NCBI GenBank assembly: GCA_037178855.1
Contig: JASJZC010000001.1
Coordinates: 8,308,001-8,372,000 of the forward strand
DNA from: Oscheius sp. JU75
Taxonomy: Eukaryota > Nematoda > Chromadorea > Rhabditida > Rhabditidae
DNA: 64,000 nt
Direction of reading: 5' to 3'
Below, one piece after another: positions 1-12,300 of the stretch. Position numbers and translations under genes: made by a program. The stretch's first letter is position 1. Every line of letters begins with the position of its first letter. The notes beneath the pieces were generated by a model. The model did not search any database and was not told the origin of the DNA. It saw only the letters and a list, made by a program, of their open reading frames with translations.

Positions 1-3000
1 CGTCTTCGGTGATCCGGAGGTCTTGATCTCAAGAACCAGAGGACTTCCAACAGGGAGGGTCTGGTCTTCCAGTCCCTTGATGATTCGCGGCTCTTCAGCT
101 GGGAGCTTGACAGTCAGGGCACAGGATGAGTCGGCGGGGGTGTCGTCATCGCCCGTCAAGACTACCTTGTAGTCAGCGGCATCAGCATCCTCAGCGTCAG
201 GAATGACCAGCTTGTGTGTCGTACCATCGGATTCAGGCTTGGCCTTATCCTCTGGTCCAATCTCCTTGCCGTTCTTGTACCACTTAATCGTCTTGGGCTT
301 CGAGTTGGTCTCCAGCTCTAGCACAGCCTTCTTGCCCTTTTCGACATCCTGGTCCTTCAGACCCTCGGTGATTTCGAGCTTGGGCAGCTTGACCGTGAGG
401 GCTGCAGCAGAATCCGCGTCTCCGGCATCATTCGACACAACGACCTTGTAGTCAGCAGTATCATCCTTCTGTGCATCGGGAATGCTCAAAATGTAGACTC
501 CTTCCGAAGGATTGGCGGTCTTGGCGTCAGGAATCTCCTTGCCGTTCTTGTACCACTTGACTGCCTTGACTGGTCCCTTGACCTGAAAGAACATACAGCC
601 TCAACAGTCTCTTCTCAAAAAACCCACCTTGACAGTGAAGGTAGCCGTTTCTCCTTGAGCAACAGTAGTCGGGACGAGTCCGCTGACAATTTCGGGCTTA
701 GCTGCAGAAAGATCAGCCTTGGCACTGCTGTCAGCCTTTCCGTCGTCGTTCTCGGCCACGACACGATACTTTCCAACGTCCTTGTCTTCGAAGTTCGGCA
801 CCACGAGACGATACTTTCCATTTCCAAGATCCTCACCGGGAATCTCATCATCTCCCTTGTACCATTTCACGGATTTCGGCTTTCCTTCGATTTCGACCTC
901 GAGAGTCATTGGTGTTCCTTTCGGGACAGTTTGGTCGGACAAGCCCTTCTTGAATAGCGGGGCTCCTTCGGTCACCGAGACGGTACAGCTGCTCTCGACG
1001 GAAACAGACTCTGTTGAGAGAACAACACGATAGCTTCCGGCATCGGTCGGCTGTCCAGACGAGATCTCCAGACGATAGACAGATTCCGTGACTTGTTCCA
1101 GCTTGGTGGTCGAGCTGCCGGTAACCTGTTGGTTGTCTCTGTACCACTTGACAGTCTTGGGCTTTCCTTCGACCTCGACCGAGAGAAGAATCTTGGTTCC
1201 TTTTGTGACCTTCTGATCCTCCAGACCCTTCTTGATCTTCAGGGTTTCAGCGGGGGTCACAGACAACGGGGCCTTTGAGTTGTTGGTTCCAGCCGGATTC
1301 GAGATCTCTACACGGTAGTTGCCCTGATCCTCAATTTTGGACTGTTCAATGACCAGCTTCTCGGTTCCGTCACTCTCAGATTCGCGATGGACACGAGCAT
1401 CAGTTGGGACCTCTTCTCCATCCTTGAACCACTTGACATCGGGTTTGGCAGCTCCGATTGGGACCTTGACTCTGCATTCGAACTCGGCCTTCTTGCCCTC
1501 GACAACGGCAATAGCTCGGAGCTCCTTGACGAATTCCGGAGCATCCAGATGTTTCTCCTTCACTGTCAGAGTGACATCGGACCAGACATCTCCGTACTCG
1601 TTGCTTGCCTCGCAGCGATACTCATCAGTATCGGATAGTTTCGATTCTTTGACTGTGAGTCGTTGGGTTCCGTCGGAAAGTGACTCGATCTTGACTCTCT
1701 CGGACTCTTTGAGATGTTCTCCGTTCTTGTACCTGAATTGAAACTGATTATTTGGTCTCCACCTCTTGAACTCACCACTTGACCGTAGGAGTAGGCTTTC
1801 CACTGATTTTTCCTTCCAAAATGGCCGTCTCTCCCTCATCGACAACGACCGGACGTACAGGTTGGACAAAGTCAGGGGCTTCTCCCTCAGTCGGAGCGGC
1901 TCCGACTTGAGTCAAGACCACGGGACCCTCAGTCCAGGCACTGCCATGCTCGTTCTCAGCATGACACTTGTACTCTCCAGCATCCGTCTGTTCCGTGTTC
2001 TCGATGGTCAGACTGATGTAGCCGTCATTCTTGTAATCGGTCTTGATTCTGGTCGTCATCTCGACTTCCTTGCCCTCCTTGGTCCATTTGATCTTGGGAC
2101 GAGGCTCTCCCTTCACGCGACACTTGAGAACAGCCGTCTGTCCAATGGTGACGGTGCAGGAGCGAAGAAGTTCGATGAATTCGGGTGGTCCACGGCCAGA
2201 AACGTCTGTGGATGTTACTTTCTCTGGAAGTTCAAAGGTTACATGGGATATACATTGATTTAAGCGATAGTGTGAGGAGAGGTGCTCTAGCATGCAACTG
2301 AAAACTGTAAGACTGTCCGAACTCTTTGCTGTTCTCTACGTTTCTTTTTATGCTATTAATACAAAGCTATTTCTATCTACCTGATCGGTAGATAGATATA
2401 GCCTTGGGTTTATATCGACAGTATGCCGCTTACCTAAAATCGTGTAATTTTCGAGCTGGACTTTTTTGCCCGTTGATGAAACCTTCAAAAATACTTTCTA
2501 CAACATTTTGCATCATTAGATAATTCAAAATCCACAGTTCCACAACTTTTCTTGTATCTTTCCGATATGATCACAGAACTTAAACTGGGGTCCGGTATCT
2601 CTCTTTTACATCTGTCCCTATACCCGTATCCGTATAAATCTGTCTTTTGGAATATTTTTTACCTATGTCTCTCTTGTTAGCAAACGATAAAGTTATGAAA
2701 AAGCAGCACATGCATCGCAAGCAACATATAGCGTCCTAATTCTACTAAGCCTTGCTACCCTTTTCTTCTCTTACCAGTGATTTCTTCAGTCTTGAACTCG
2801 ACCATCTCTTCCAGCTTCTCCTCCACAGCCTCCTCGATCCGACTCTCCTTGGCATACTTCAACTCGGCAGTTGTCTTGGCCGTACCGGCTCGGTTCACCG
2901 CCTCGCATCTGTAGTTTCCAATGTCTTCGGCCTTGGCTCCATGGATGATCAACTTGACCAGACCGTCTTCCAGCTGCACCGATTCGACATGGGTTCCGAG

Positions 3001-6000
3001 CTCGATTGGATTCTCGTTCAGGAACCACTGAATTTCCGGGTGGGATTCCTTATTGACCTTGCACTCGAGGGTTACGGTATCTCCTACGGTAACTTGGGCC
3101 TCCTTGAGAGGCTCAATGAACAACGGAGCGACCTCTTCCTCTTTGGTCTTTTCGAAAGAGTACCTGGGTACCTTGAGTTCTCCGACGGACTCTTCCTTTC
3201 CCACCTTGTTCTGAGCAACACAGGTGTACTTGCCCTCGTCCTTGGCAGAAACTGAGCGGATAGTCAGGACGTGGTGTCCATCGGATCCCTTCTTGATCTC
3301 GTGCTGAGAGTCTTGACTCACTGGCACACCGTCCTTCAGGAAAATAACCTCAGGTTCGGGCTTGCCTTCTACCGTAACCGCGAGCTCGACAGGCTTGCCT
3401 TCTTCCGTTTCCAGAGGCCTGAGTCCTTCGATGAAATGGGGAGCCTTGACTTCCTCGATCACGCCCATGCTTCCATGGGTCATGGCCGAGCCGACTTCAT
3501 TTCTGGCCACACAGGAATAAGTTCCGACATCGGATTGGCGGGCATCCTTGATGGTCAAGGTGTAGTGTCCATTGCCCTCGTCCTTTGACAGAACATGACT
3601 ACCGTCAATGAGGACATCCTGACCGTCCTTCTTCCAAGTAACTGTGGGAGCTGGCTCGCCAACTACCGTGACGGAGAGAGTCAGAGTTTCCTTCTCCTTA
3701 GCCTCTAGATTCCTAAGCTCTTCGGTGAACCGGGGTCCTTCAAGGATCTTGGCCATCTTCAGATCACATGTTGTCGTGGCCACACCCACCTCGTTCGTCG
3801 CCACACAGGAGTATGAGCCGACGTCGGTCTTCTTTCCGTCTCTAATGGTTAGAGTGTAATGGCCATTGCCCTCATCCTTCGTGAAAATGTGGTAGTTGTC
3901 GATGTTGACAGGCTGACCATCCTTCTTCCAGGCCACACTGGGAGCCGGTTCTCCGACTACCGTAACCGAAAGAGTCAAGGTTTGCTGTTCCTTGACTTCC
4001 ATGCTCTTCAGCTCTTCCGTGAATCGCGGAGCCTGCGTCTCTTTGGCGATCTTTAGCTCACAACTGGTCTCAGCTTGTCCAGCAGGATTGACTGCCTTAC
4101 AGCTGTACTTTCCGGCGTCCTCCTTCCGAGCATTGGTAATGGTCAAGGTATATTCTCCTTCCTGTCCCTTAGAGGCATGGGATGAGTCGAGAGTCATCGG
4201 CTGACTGTCCTTCTCCCAACGGATCTCGGGTTCCGGTACCCCGGTAACCTTTACAGTCAGAATCTCAGTGACCTTCTCCTTGATCTCATGACTGACGAGC
4301 TCCTTGATGAATCTGGGAGCCTCGAGGAGTTGACTGACTTCGGCTTCAGCCTTCGACTGGACGCTTCCAGCTGGATTTGTGGCCTTGACCGTGTAGTGAC
4401 CAGCATCAGTAAGGGCCGACTCTTTGATAGTCAAGGTAAACTGTCCCTTGTCCTCATCCTTTAAGATCTGATGGTTACTGTCTCCCTGTACAGGCTGGCC
4501 ATCCTTGAAGAACTCGACTTCCGGAGCCGTTCCCGACACCTTGACCTCCATTTTGATCTCCTCCTTCTCCTTGACAGAGACCTTCTTCAGTCCCTGTTCA
4601 ATGACTGGAGCCGTTGTTTTCGAGGTGATACGGGCTTCGGAAGTAGCTTGTCCTGCAGAATTCGTCGCCACTGCGCGATAGGTCGAATTGAGCTCCTCCC
4701 GCACGGTCTCGGTTATTACAAAGCGCCAATGGGTTAGAGTCTTGTCATGCTCGACGCTGATCCTCTCATTGCTCGTCAGCTTCGTCTCGCCGCGGAAGAA
4801 CTCCACATGAGGCTGCGGCATGCCCTTGACCGAGCAGGAAAGCACGAGTTTTTCGCCAACTGACAGCGCCTTATCCTCAAGCGGCTTCGTGAACTCGGGT
4901 GCAAGTGCTGAATTGAGGACGCGTTAGTTAGGGTAGAGGAGTTGGTTTGTGGACACTCCGTTTTGATAACTTTCTTGTTTTTTCCTGTGAGGAAAAGTGG
5001 ACAAAAGGCAAATGTGCAAAAACTGAGGTGATCAGGGAAAAGGGATAGTTCATCATTTGGGATATGGATCTGAACCAGAGATCTTCGGACATGAACTGTC
5101 TCTTTTACCTTGTTAGTTGTTAGGCAACTGAGAGTGTAAAACCAACCTGTGACTTCGAGGCTGGCCTCGGTCTTGCTGCTTCCAGCGGAGTTCTCAGCCA
5201 CGCAGGAGTACTTGCCCTTGTCCTTAAGCTCACACGAGTTGATGGTCAGGCGTTGGACCTCGTCGATGGACTCGATCTTGACAAAGCTCGATTCCTCGAT
5301 CTTGATCTAAAAGTCTATGATCCAGAGTGAAAAGAACACTGAACTTACAGTCTCATGGAACCAGCTGACACTGGGCTTCGGCTCTCCAGACACCTTGCAC
5401 TCGAAGACGACCTTCTCTGTGGTTTCTACACGTTTGTCCTGGAGTTTGGTGGTGAACTCCGGAGCCTTTTGACTCGGCTTCTCCAGCGTTTCCAGAATGG
5501 TCAGGTTGGCCTCGCACATGTCCTTTCCAGCACTGTTCTCGACGATCACGGTGTAGCGACCGATGTCCTCGGGCTGGACGTCGGGGATGATCAGTTGCTG
5601 AAAGAGTACAGTTGTCTCTAGTGTTTATAAAACTCACATGTGCGATCTGGTTGCTTCCCTCGACAGGCCTGCTTTTCACCTTGATTCTGGCGATGAGTTC
5701 AATCTCCTTGCCGTCCTTCAGCCACTTGCAGACGACTCCCTTCGTGTCGGGAACCACGCATTCGAAGATGGCTTCGCGTCCCTTCTTGGCCTTGACGTCC
5801 TTGATCTTCGTGATAAACTTCGGGGCCATGACCGGGGTCGGGGTTCTGACGGGCGTATTCATATCATCTCGGAGGGACTCGTCGTCGGTAGCCTGTAAAC
5901 GATAAACATTGCCAATGGTCTGATCTACCTGAGCATCATCGACATCATCGACCTGAGGATCAGATTCCGATTCGGAGAAAATTTCGCTTGTGTAGGTGGC

Positions 6001-9000
6001 CATGTTGGCTGTGCAGCTGACCTCTCCGGCGTCATTTTCAGCCTTGCAGATGATCTCTCCCACATGCTTGTCGGGGTTGAAGTTGTTGATCGTTAGAATG
6101 CTGGTTTTGTCGTCCGTGACGATCTGGATGTCTCCTCCAGCAGTCACCTCCTTGTTGTTGATGTACCAGGTGAGAATCGGCTTCGGATCTCCGGTAAAGA
6201 CGACCTTGTGTTCAACCTTGCTTCCCTTACGAGCACGTACATTCGACAGCCATTCGAGGAAATCTGGAGGCTCGCCGCGCGGCAGAACCAGTAGCATGGC
6301 CTCGGAACTGGCCTTTCCGTACTCGTTGACTGCCTCGCAGACAACTTTTCCGGAATAGTCGCAGGTGATGTTCTTGATTGTCACCGTGTACGTTCCCTTC
6401 TCCGCGTGGATCTTGATGTTCTGGCTCTCCTCCAGCTTCTTTCCATTGACGTACCAGCTGACAACGGGAGTCGGTTCGCCGAGCAGGACAGCCTTCAGCT
6501 TGAGAGTGTCTCCTTCTCTGGAACACAGCACATTGCTTTCACTTTCTCTCCACCCTTACCTGCAAGTAGCGTCACAGAGTCTGGTCTCGAATTCCACAGG
6601 AATAGGCTTGGTAACCTTCAGCTGTCCCTCAGTCGAAACCTCTCCAGCCTTGTTGTAAGCTGTGCACTTGATTTTACCAGTCATATCCGGAGTACATCCA
6701 TGAATGGTCAAGCTGTAGACTCCGTTAGCATTGGTGATCTCGGTGTCTTCCGTCTCGCAGACCATCTGTCCGTTGATGTACCATTTGACGAACGGAGAAG
6801 GATTGCCGGTGATCAGGAGTTTCGTCTGGAGACTGTCTCCCTCGACAATGTTAATCGGGGCGATTTCACTCTGGAAGGCCGGCTTGGCCATTGGGACCTT
6901 CTTCACGACTCCCAAGCTGGCAGCACATTCAGCAGCTCCGAAATGATTCTCGGCCTTGATCGTGATGCGACACTTGTCGGTCATGGCCGTCGTGACAATC
7001 TTCAGTATCAGTGTGCCATCTTCCTTCTCCTCGAGCCTCCAATGGTCGTCTGATGTGAACTCGAGACCATCCTTGAGCCAGGTGATCTTCGGCTTGGGCT
7101 TGACCACATTGAGCTTGGCTTCCATCAGCGTCAGGTCGCCTTCGGTCACGAGAAGATCTTGGAGGTTCTTGGCAAAGGTTGGAGCCTCGCCGACAATCTT
7201 GACTGCCAGCTGGACGTTCTGCTTCTTTAGACCGACAGCGTTCGTGGCCTGAAAGTTTTGACATCAGTACCATCTCATGTAACCCTTCTACCTGACAGGA
7301 CAGCTCTCCCTCCTGAGCCTTCTGAATGTCCGTGATCTCGATCGTGTGATTGATTCCATCATCGCTGATCTTGACATTAGGATGCTTGCTGACAGGCTCT
7401 CCATTCAGAGTCCATTCGACAGTCGGCAATGGGTAGCCTTCCACAGTCGACGTATACTTGACCGTGCTGCCTTCGTCAACCTGTCTGTCATCCATATTCG
7501 TGGTGAATTTCGGGACTTCGGTCTTTCTCGTGACTTGGAGTTCCGCGGTCGCCTCGGCCTTTCCATGAACGTTCTCGGCAACGACCTTGACTTGACCACT
7601 GTCTTCCAGCTGCAAACTTTTGAGTTGATGTTGCCAAAGAGACAAACCTTCGGCTTATGGATTCTGACGGAAGTCTTTCCAGTCTCGGGCTCGTGCTTGA
7701 CATGGGCATCGGGTCCGTCCTCGAGTTTCTTTCCGTTCAGGAACCAAGAGATCTGAACAAGAGGTTGCTTTTTGATATGGTTTGTGAGATATTGTGTGCA
7801 AAGGAAGTTGCTACAAGTTGAAGAAGTCAGTTGAATGTGCCTAGCATTATCCTGGCTAACGGAAAGAGAAAGATTAGCATGCCTGAGGAGTTGGGAGTCC
7901 TTCGACCACGGCGCTAAACTTGACACTCTCGTCTATTGTCGTTTCGTGATTCTGCGGCGCCTTGGTGATCTCAGGCTTCTTCTGACTCGTCTTGACCGTA
8001 ACCTGGAAAAGAGGGGTGGTGCCAAGGGAGATAGACATGCGTGGAGAGGATTGGGATCTTAGGAACACTTACCTTGGCACTGTCCTCACTGGTTCCAGCC
8101 TCGTTGGTGGCCTTGACTGTGAGAGTTCCGTTCATGTCCGGACTGGCTTTAACCGCCAGCTTGTGATTTCCGTTGCCGTCATCAGAGATCTGAATTTGAT
8201 GGTTACCGTAAGTGCAGAGAGATAGTCAAACCTCGACACCGTCCTTGGGAGTCAGTTCCTTTCCATTGATGTACCACTTGAGAGTAGTTCCAGGACTTGG
8301 GTTTTCAATATTCACATTCCAGGTGGCCTGTTCTCCCTCATCGACTGTCTTCTCTTCCAGCTTGGCAGTGAAGACTGGAGCAGTTGCCTTCTTCTCAACT
8401 ACGAGCTCGGCAGTCTTCTCAACCTGTCCGACTTCGTTACTGGCCACAACGCGGATTTTTCCAGTCTCGGTCGTCATGGTCTCTGTGATTCTGAGCTTAT
8501 ACTCGAGTCCTTGTCTGGTGATCACGATCTTCTTGCTCTCTTCGACGATCTTCTCGTTGAGATACCACTTGACCGTCGGTTCAGGAGTACCAGTGACTTT
8601 GACTTTGAACTCGGCAGCTTCTCCTTCCTTGACTTTCGCATCTTCCGGCCCCTCGCTGATAACTGGAGCCGAAGGACGATCCTTGAGAGTCAGCTTGGCA
8701 TCACACTCGCTGGTGCCGACCTCGTTCGTGGCCGTCACTCTAACCTGGGCTCCATCGAAATCTGGTAGGGCCTTATCGAATCGAAGAGAACACTTGTTCT
8801 CCTCCTGAATGATCTGCACTCCGTCCTGTCCATGCTTGAGCTCTTTGCCGTTCAGGAACCATTGGTAGATGGGGCTATTCAGAGCAATCACGTCCATCTG
8901 GAAGGGCTCGTCGCGGAAGATCTCCATGTCTCTGAGCTTGTCCGTGAATTCGGGCTTCTTGAACTCGCGCATCGGCTCTGTGATCTTCAAATCGGCTCTG

Positions 9001-9302
9001 CAACTCATTGAATCATAGAATCTCTCTTTCCGAACAACTCACTGACTGCTAGCTGATCCCAGCTCGTTCTCTCCGACAATCTTGACCTCTCCTTCTCCAA
9101 AGACACTCGAATCCACGGAGAGACGGAACTCAAAGTTCTCATCCTGGCTGATCTTGACGCCATGAGTGCTGCTTGTGAGTTCTTTTCCACTGTGATACCA
9201 TCGGACTGTCTTCGCATTTACTATAACAGCCTCGAAATGGGCCAGATCACCCCGACTGACTGTCTGGGTCGTGAGGCCACGGGTTACCTTCGGTCGGGCA
9301 GC
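1..9302 (-). other. unc-89: UNC-89 second Ig block (Ig8 to about Ig34, cut by the window edge)
   Basis: Tandem I-set Ig domains of about 95 residues. Starts recognisable on the minus strand include RPKVTRGLTTQTV (9302), KPEFTDKLRDMEIF (8960), APVFTAKLEEKTV (8385), VPKFTTNMDDRQV (7530), APTFAKNLQDLLV (7190), PPDFLEWLSNVRARKG (6270), APKFITKIKDVKAKKG (5830), APEFTTKLQDKRVE (5465), APRFIKELVSHEIKEK (4325), APRFTEELKSMEVKEQ (4040), APLFIEPLKEAQVTVG (3130), PPEFIELLRSCTVTIG (2190) and APEFVKELRAIAVVEG (1545). Between Ig17 and Ig18 is an acidic linker (EIFSESESDPQVDDVDD, about 5950). The adjacent Ig domains at 3155-4325 are very alike, suggesting recent tandem duplication. A long exon (2755-4845) carries six of them. 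Confidence 0.92.
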
Positions 9303-12300
9303 CTGAACTTTTGATATCTTTGGTCTATGAGGGTAGGTCACACATTTAGACAGCTTTTAGGCACGAAACTGGACGGAATCACTAAGACAACAGTTATTTG
9401 GCCAATTATCTACGAATATTTAGTTTATGTACTTCCGAATTCAACATGGCCGAAATGTTCACGTAGGCCAGTTTCGGCCAGGCCTGGCTGGCTCGTGGCG
9501 GACCCGTAATCGCCTCACTGAGCCACGACTTGGTCTCTACAAAGTTGGCCTACGAGAGCACTTCAGCCAGGTTTGCCTCTGATACTTCTCACTGTCTCAC
9601 TTTGAACCGATTCTTGACATTCTCCAGTTCAGCTATGTTTGGCAAAGTTGTGTAGCTGATAGCCTACATCTTCGCAGAGCATAACTAATTGGAAAATTAC
9701 GACTTTTATTCGGATCAAAGTGAAATGGCACCTTCTGTCCAAAATGAAAAAGTCGTTTGTTAAGAGAATACTGCTTCACTTGACGAGGGTCTCGGCACGA
9801 AGACCTATGAGTTACGATAGTGACATATCCTAGAACCACAAAACTTCGTCCCATATGATTGTGACTGTGCGATGTTTCGGAGGGTCAGGACAGCAGTTAG
9901 AAGGGCAATTTAGCTTTTTCTCGATCTTTTCTCCCCCATACCTCATCAATTTTGGGCTCCGTGACAGTGATTGTAGGAACTGGCCGAGACTCCTCGACTT
10001 TACTGATTTCGATCGTTGGTTCGGCTACAGCCGTCTCGGTAGCGGCTTCTCCAGCGGAGACATGAGTCTCGACGCGATCAGCCTTCTCCTCGGATACTGT
10101 AGGTTTCGTTTCGACTACCTCAGAAGCTTTTGGCTCTTCCGATACGGTAGTTTTCGTCTCAGGAGCTTGGGATACGGTAGTTTCTACAGTAGGCTCTTGA
10201 GGTACCGTAGGCTCAGGAATCTCGACTGGTTTTGCTTCTTCTGAGACCGTAGGTTTCGTTTCAGGGGCCGGAGTGACAGGGACCTCTTGAGGAACTGCCT
10301 GTTTCGTTTCAGGAGCCTCTTCTGGCTTGGATGGTTCAGAAACCTTTTCGGGCTCTTGCGGTACCGTAGTCTTTGTTTCACCAACCTCAACGGGTTTAGC
10401 TGCTTCGGGTACAGTCTCCAAGGGCTTGACTTCCTCGGGGACCTTTTCAGGTACTGTGGTTTCAGAGACAGTACCCTCTTTGGATACTTTAGTCTCAGTA
10501 GTTACAGTACTCTCCAGTGGACTGACTGGAGTTTCAAAAGGTTTCACTCCCGTTGTATCTTGACTGACTGTAGTCTTTGACTCGGTAACAGTGGTTACTG
10601 TATTTTCGACTGGGAGTTCCTGTCCCTCTTGAACTTCTCCAAGTTGTTTAATAACTGTGGTCTTTGTCTCAGTGACTCCTCCGTCTAGAAGCGGTCTCTC
10701 TCCGACAGTTATCGGCTCTACCGTAACTTCTTGATCGATCTTGACCATCTTTGAGATTTCTCGACTTTCGACCGGCTCTCCAGTCTCCGAGACACCTTCC
10801 AGTGTCCGGGTGACGGTAGTCTTTGTCTGTGTGATAGTCTCCTGGGTCTCTACTGCCACAGGCACCAGCTCAATTTCTCTGGTTTCCATGGTCCGATGTC
10901 TGGTGATCTCCATAGTTGGCGGACCGCCCTCGACCGTCACATCGGCTCCAGACGTCGTCTCGGTCACACGAACACACTCTGTAGCCACATGCAAAGCAGG
11001 CTCCACTAGCTGCGCGGCCCCCGTAGTCGTCTCGATGTCAACTTTCAGCTCTTTCGACTCTGTCACTGCTCTGGCCTCACCGACTGTTACCACCGTCTCT
11101 ACCGTCTCGAGTGCGGGGCGCGTCTTTAAAATTTCGAGATCAGTTTTGGTTTTGTACTTAGATGAAAGCGGGAAACTTAGAGAATAGACAGTAGCCAAAT
11201 TTTGGAGAGGTATACTTGACTAGGCGACAGGACTAGGACATGGCAGGGGACATGCAAACAGGAAAGACCCAGAGGTTTTGATATGGCTTTGATATGCTTT
11301 TTTTAAACAAAAACCTCCAGTTCTTTTCCCCGCTGGTTCATGCAATGTTAAACATAAAATCAAAGAGAATGAACCAACCTCTTCGGCCTCTCTCCTCTTC
11401 CTTTCAGCTTCTTCTTCCTCAGCTTTCCTTTTCGCCTCCTCCTCAGCCTTCTTTCTGGCCTCCTCTTCGGCCTTCTTTCTGGCTTCCTCTTCCTCAGCTC
11501 GCTTTCGAGCCTCCTCCTCTTCTCTCTTCTTCCTTTCCTCCTCCTCTTTCCTCCTTCTCTCAGCCTCATCCGAAACTGTCAGTCGACAGCCGGTCTCGTC
11601 CATTCCGAGGCTGTTTTCAGCCGTCACTGAAATGGTCAAGCTAGGAGAGGAGAAGATTGAGGTATTTAGACGCAAGATGGCAGTTCCATTCTCGACACGG
11701 GTTTCAGCTCCTTCGGTCGAGTCGCGAATCTGAAACTGTTAGGTGAGGTGTGGTTGTGGTGGATCTCTGTGATGATTATCGTACTTTTTATTGTGAGGCA
11801 AAGAGGGTAGAAACTGTGCAAATTGCTGTGCTGAGCTCGATTTGAGCAAAGTACTACTTCTCTCTAATAGAAGCCCAGAGTTGCGTGCCTAAAGACGCAA
11901 TTGTGTGTATGCGTTTTTTGGGTAGAGCGCTGCACATTGGAGCTTTTCGATGTTTTGCAAAGTTGTAGAGCAGATCAAGAACTATAAGTTTGCAGAACAT
12001 CGCAAGTCTCGACAATGCCGTCTCCAGCCCAAAAACCATACGTAACCCTGAGCTTCTTCGCGCACATCACCCTGAGTTTTTAAGCTTTCACAGTAGTAGA
12101 AAACCCCCAAAGAATAGTTTTGCAAACTCTCACAGTACCTCAAAGTCATTGAGAAAAAAACAACCTGAGATCCATTGAATAGCCAAAAAAGCCCACCTTT
12201 CTTCCATCAACAGACCACTGGTATTCCGGAGCAGGCTCGCCGTCAGCATGAGCGGAGAACTCGGCCCATTGTCCCTTCTCGACCGTCTGTGGCTGTGGCG

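Noticed and set aside
1769-2263. Plus-strand open frames opposite the unc-89 Ig exons
   Set aside because: They mirror conserved Ig coding sequence on the minus strand, as do many other plus-strand frames from 200 to 13000.
9439-9560. GGCCAGG-rich segment as a repeat shared with 49805-49925
   Set aside because: Both have similar composition and short GGCC inverted motifs but do not align convincingly by eye over length.
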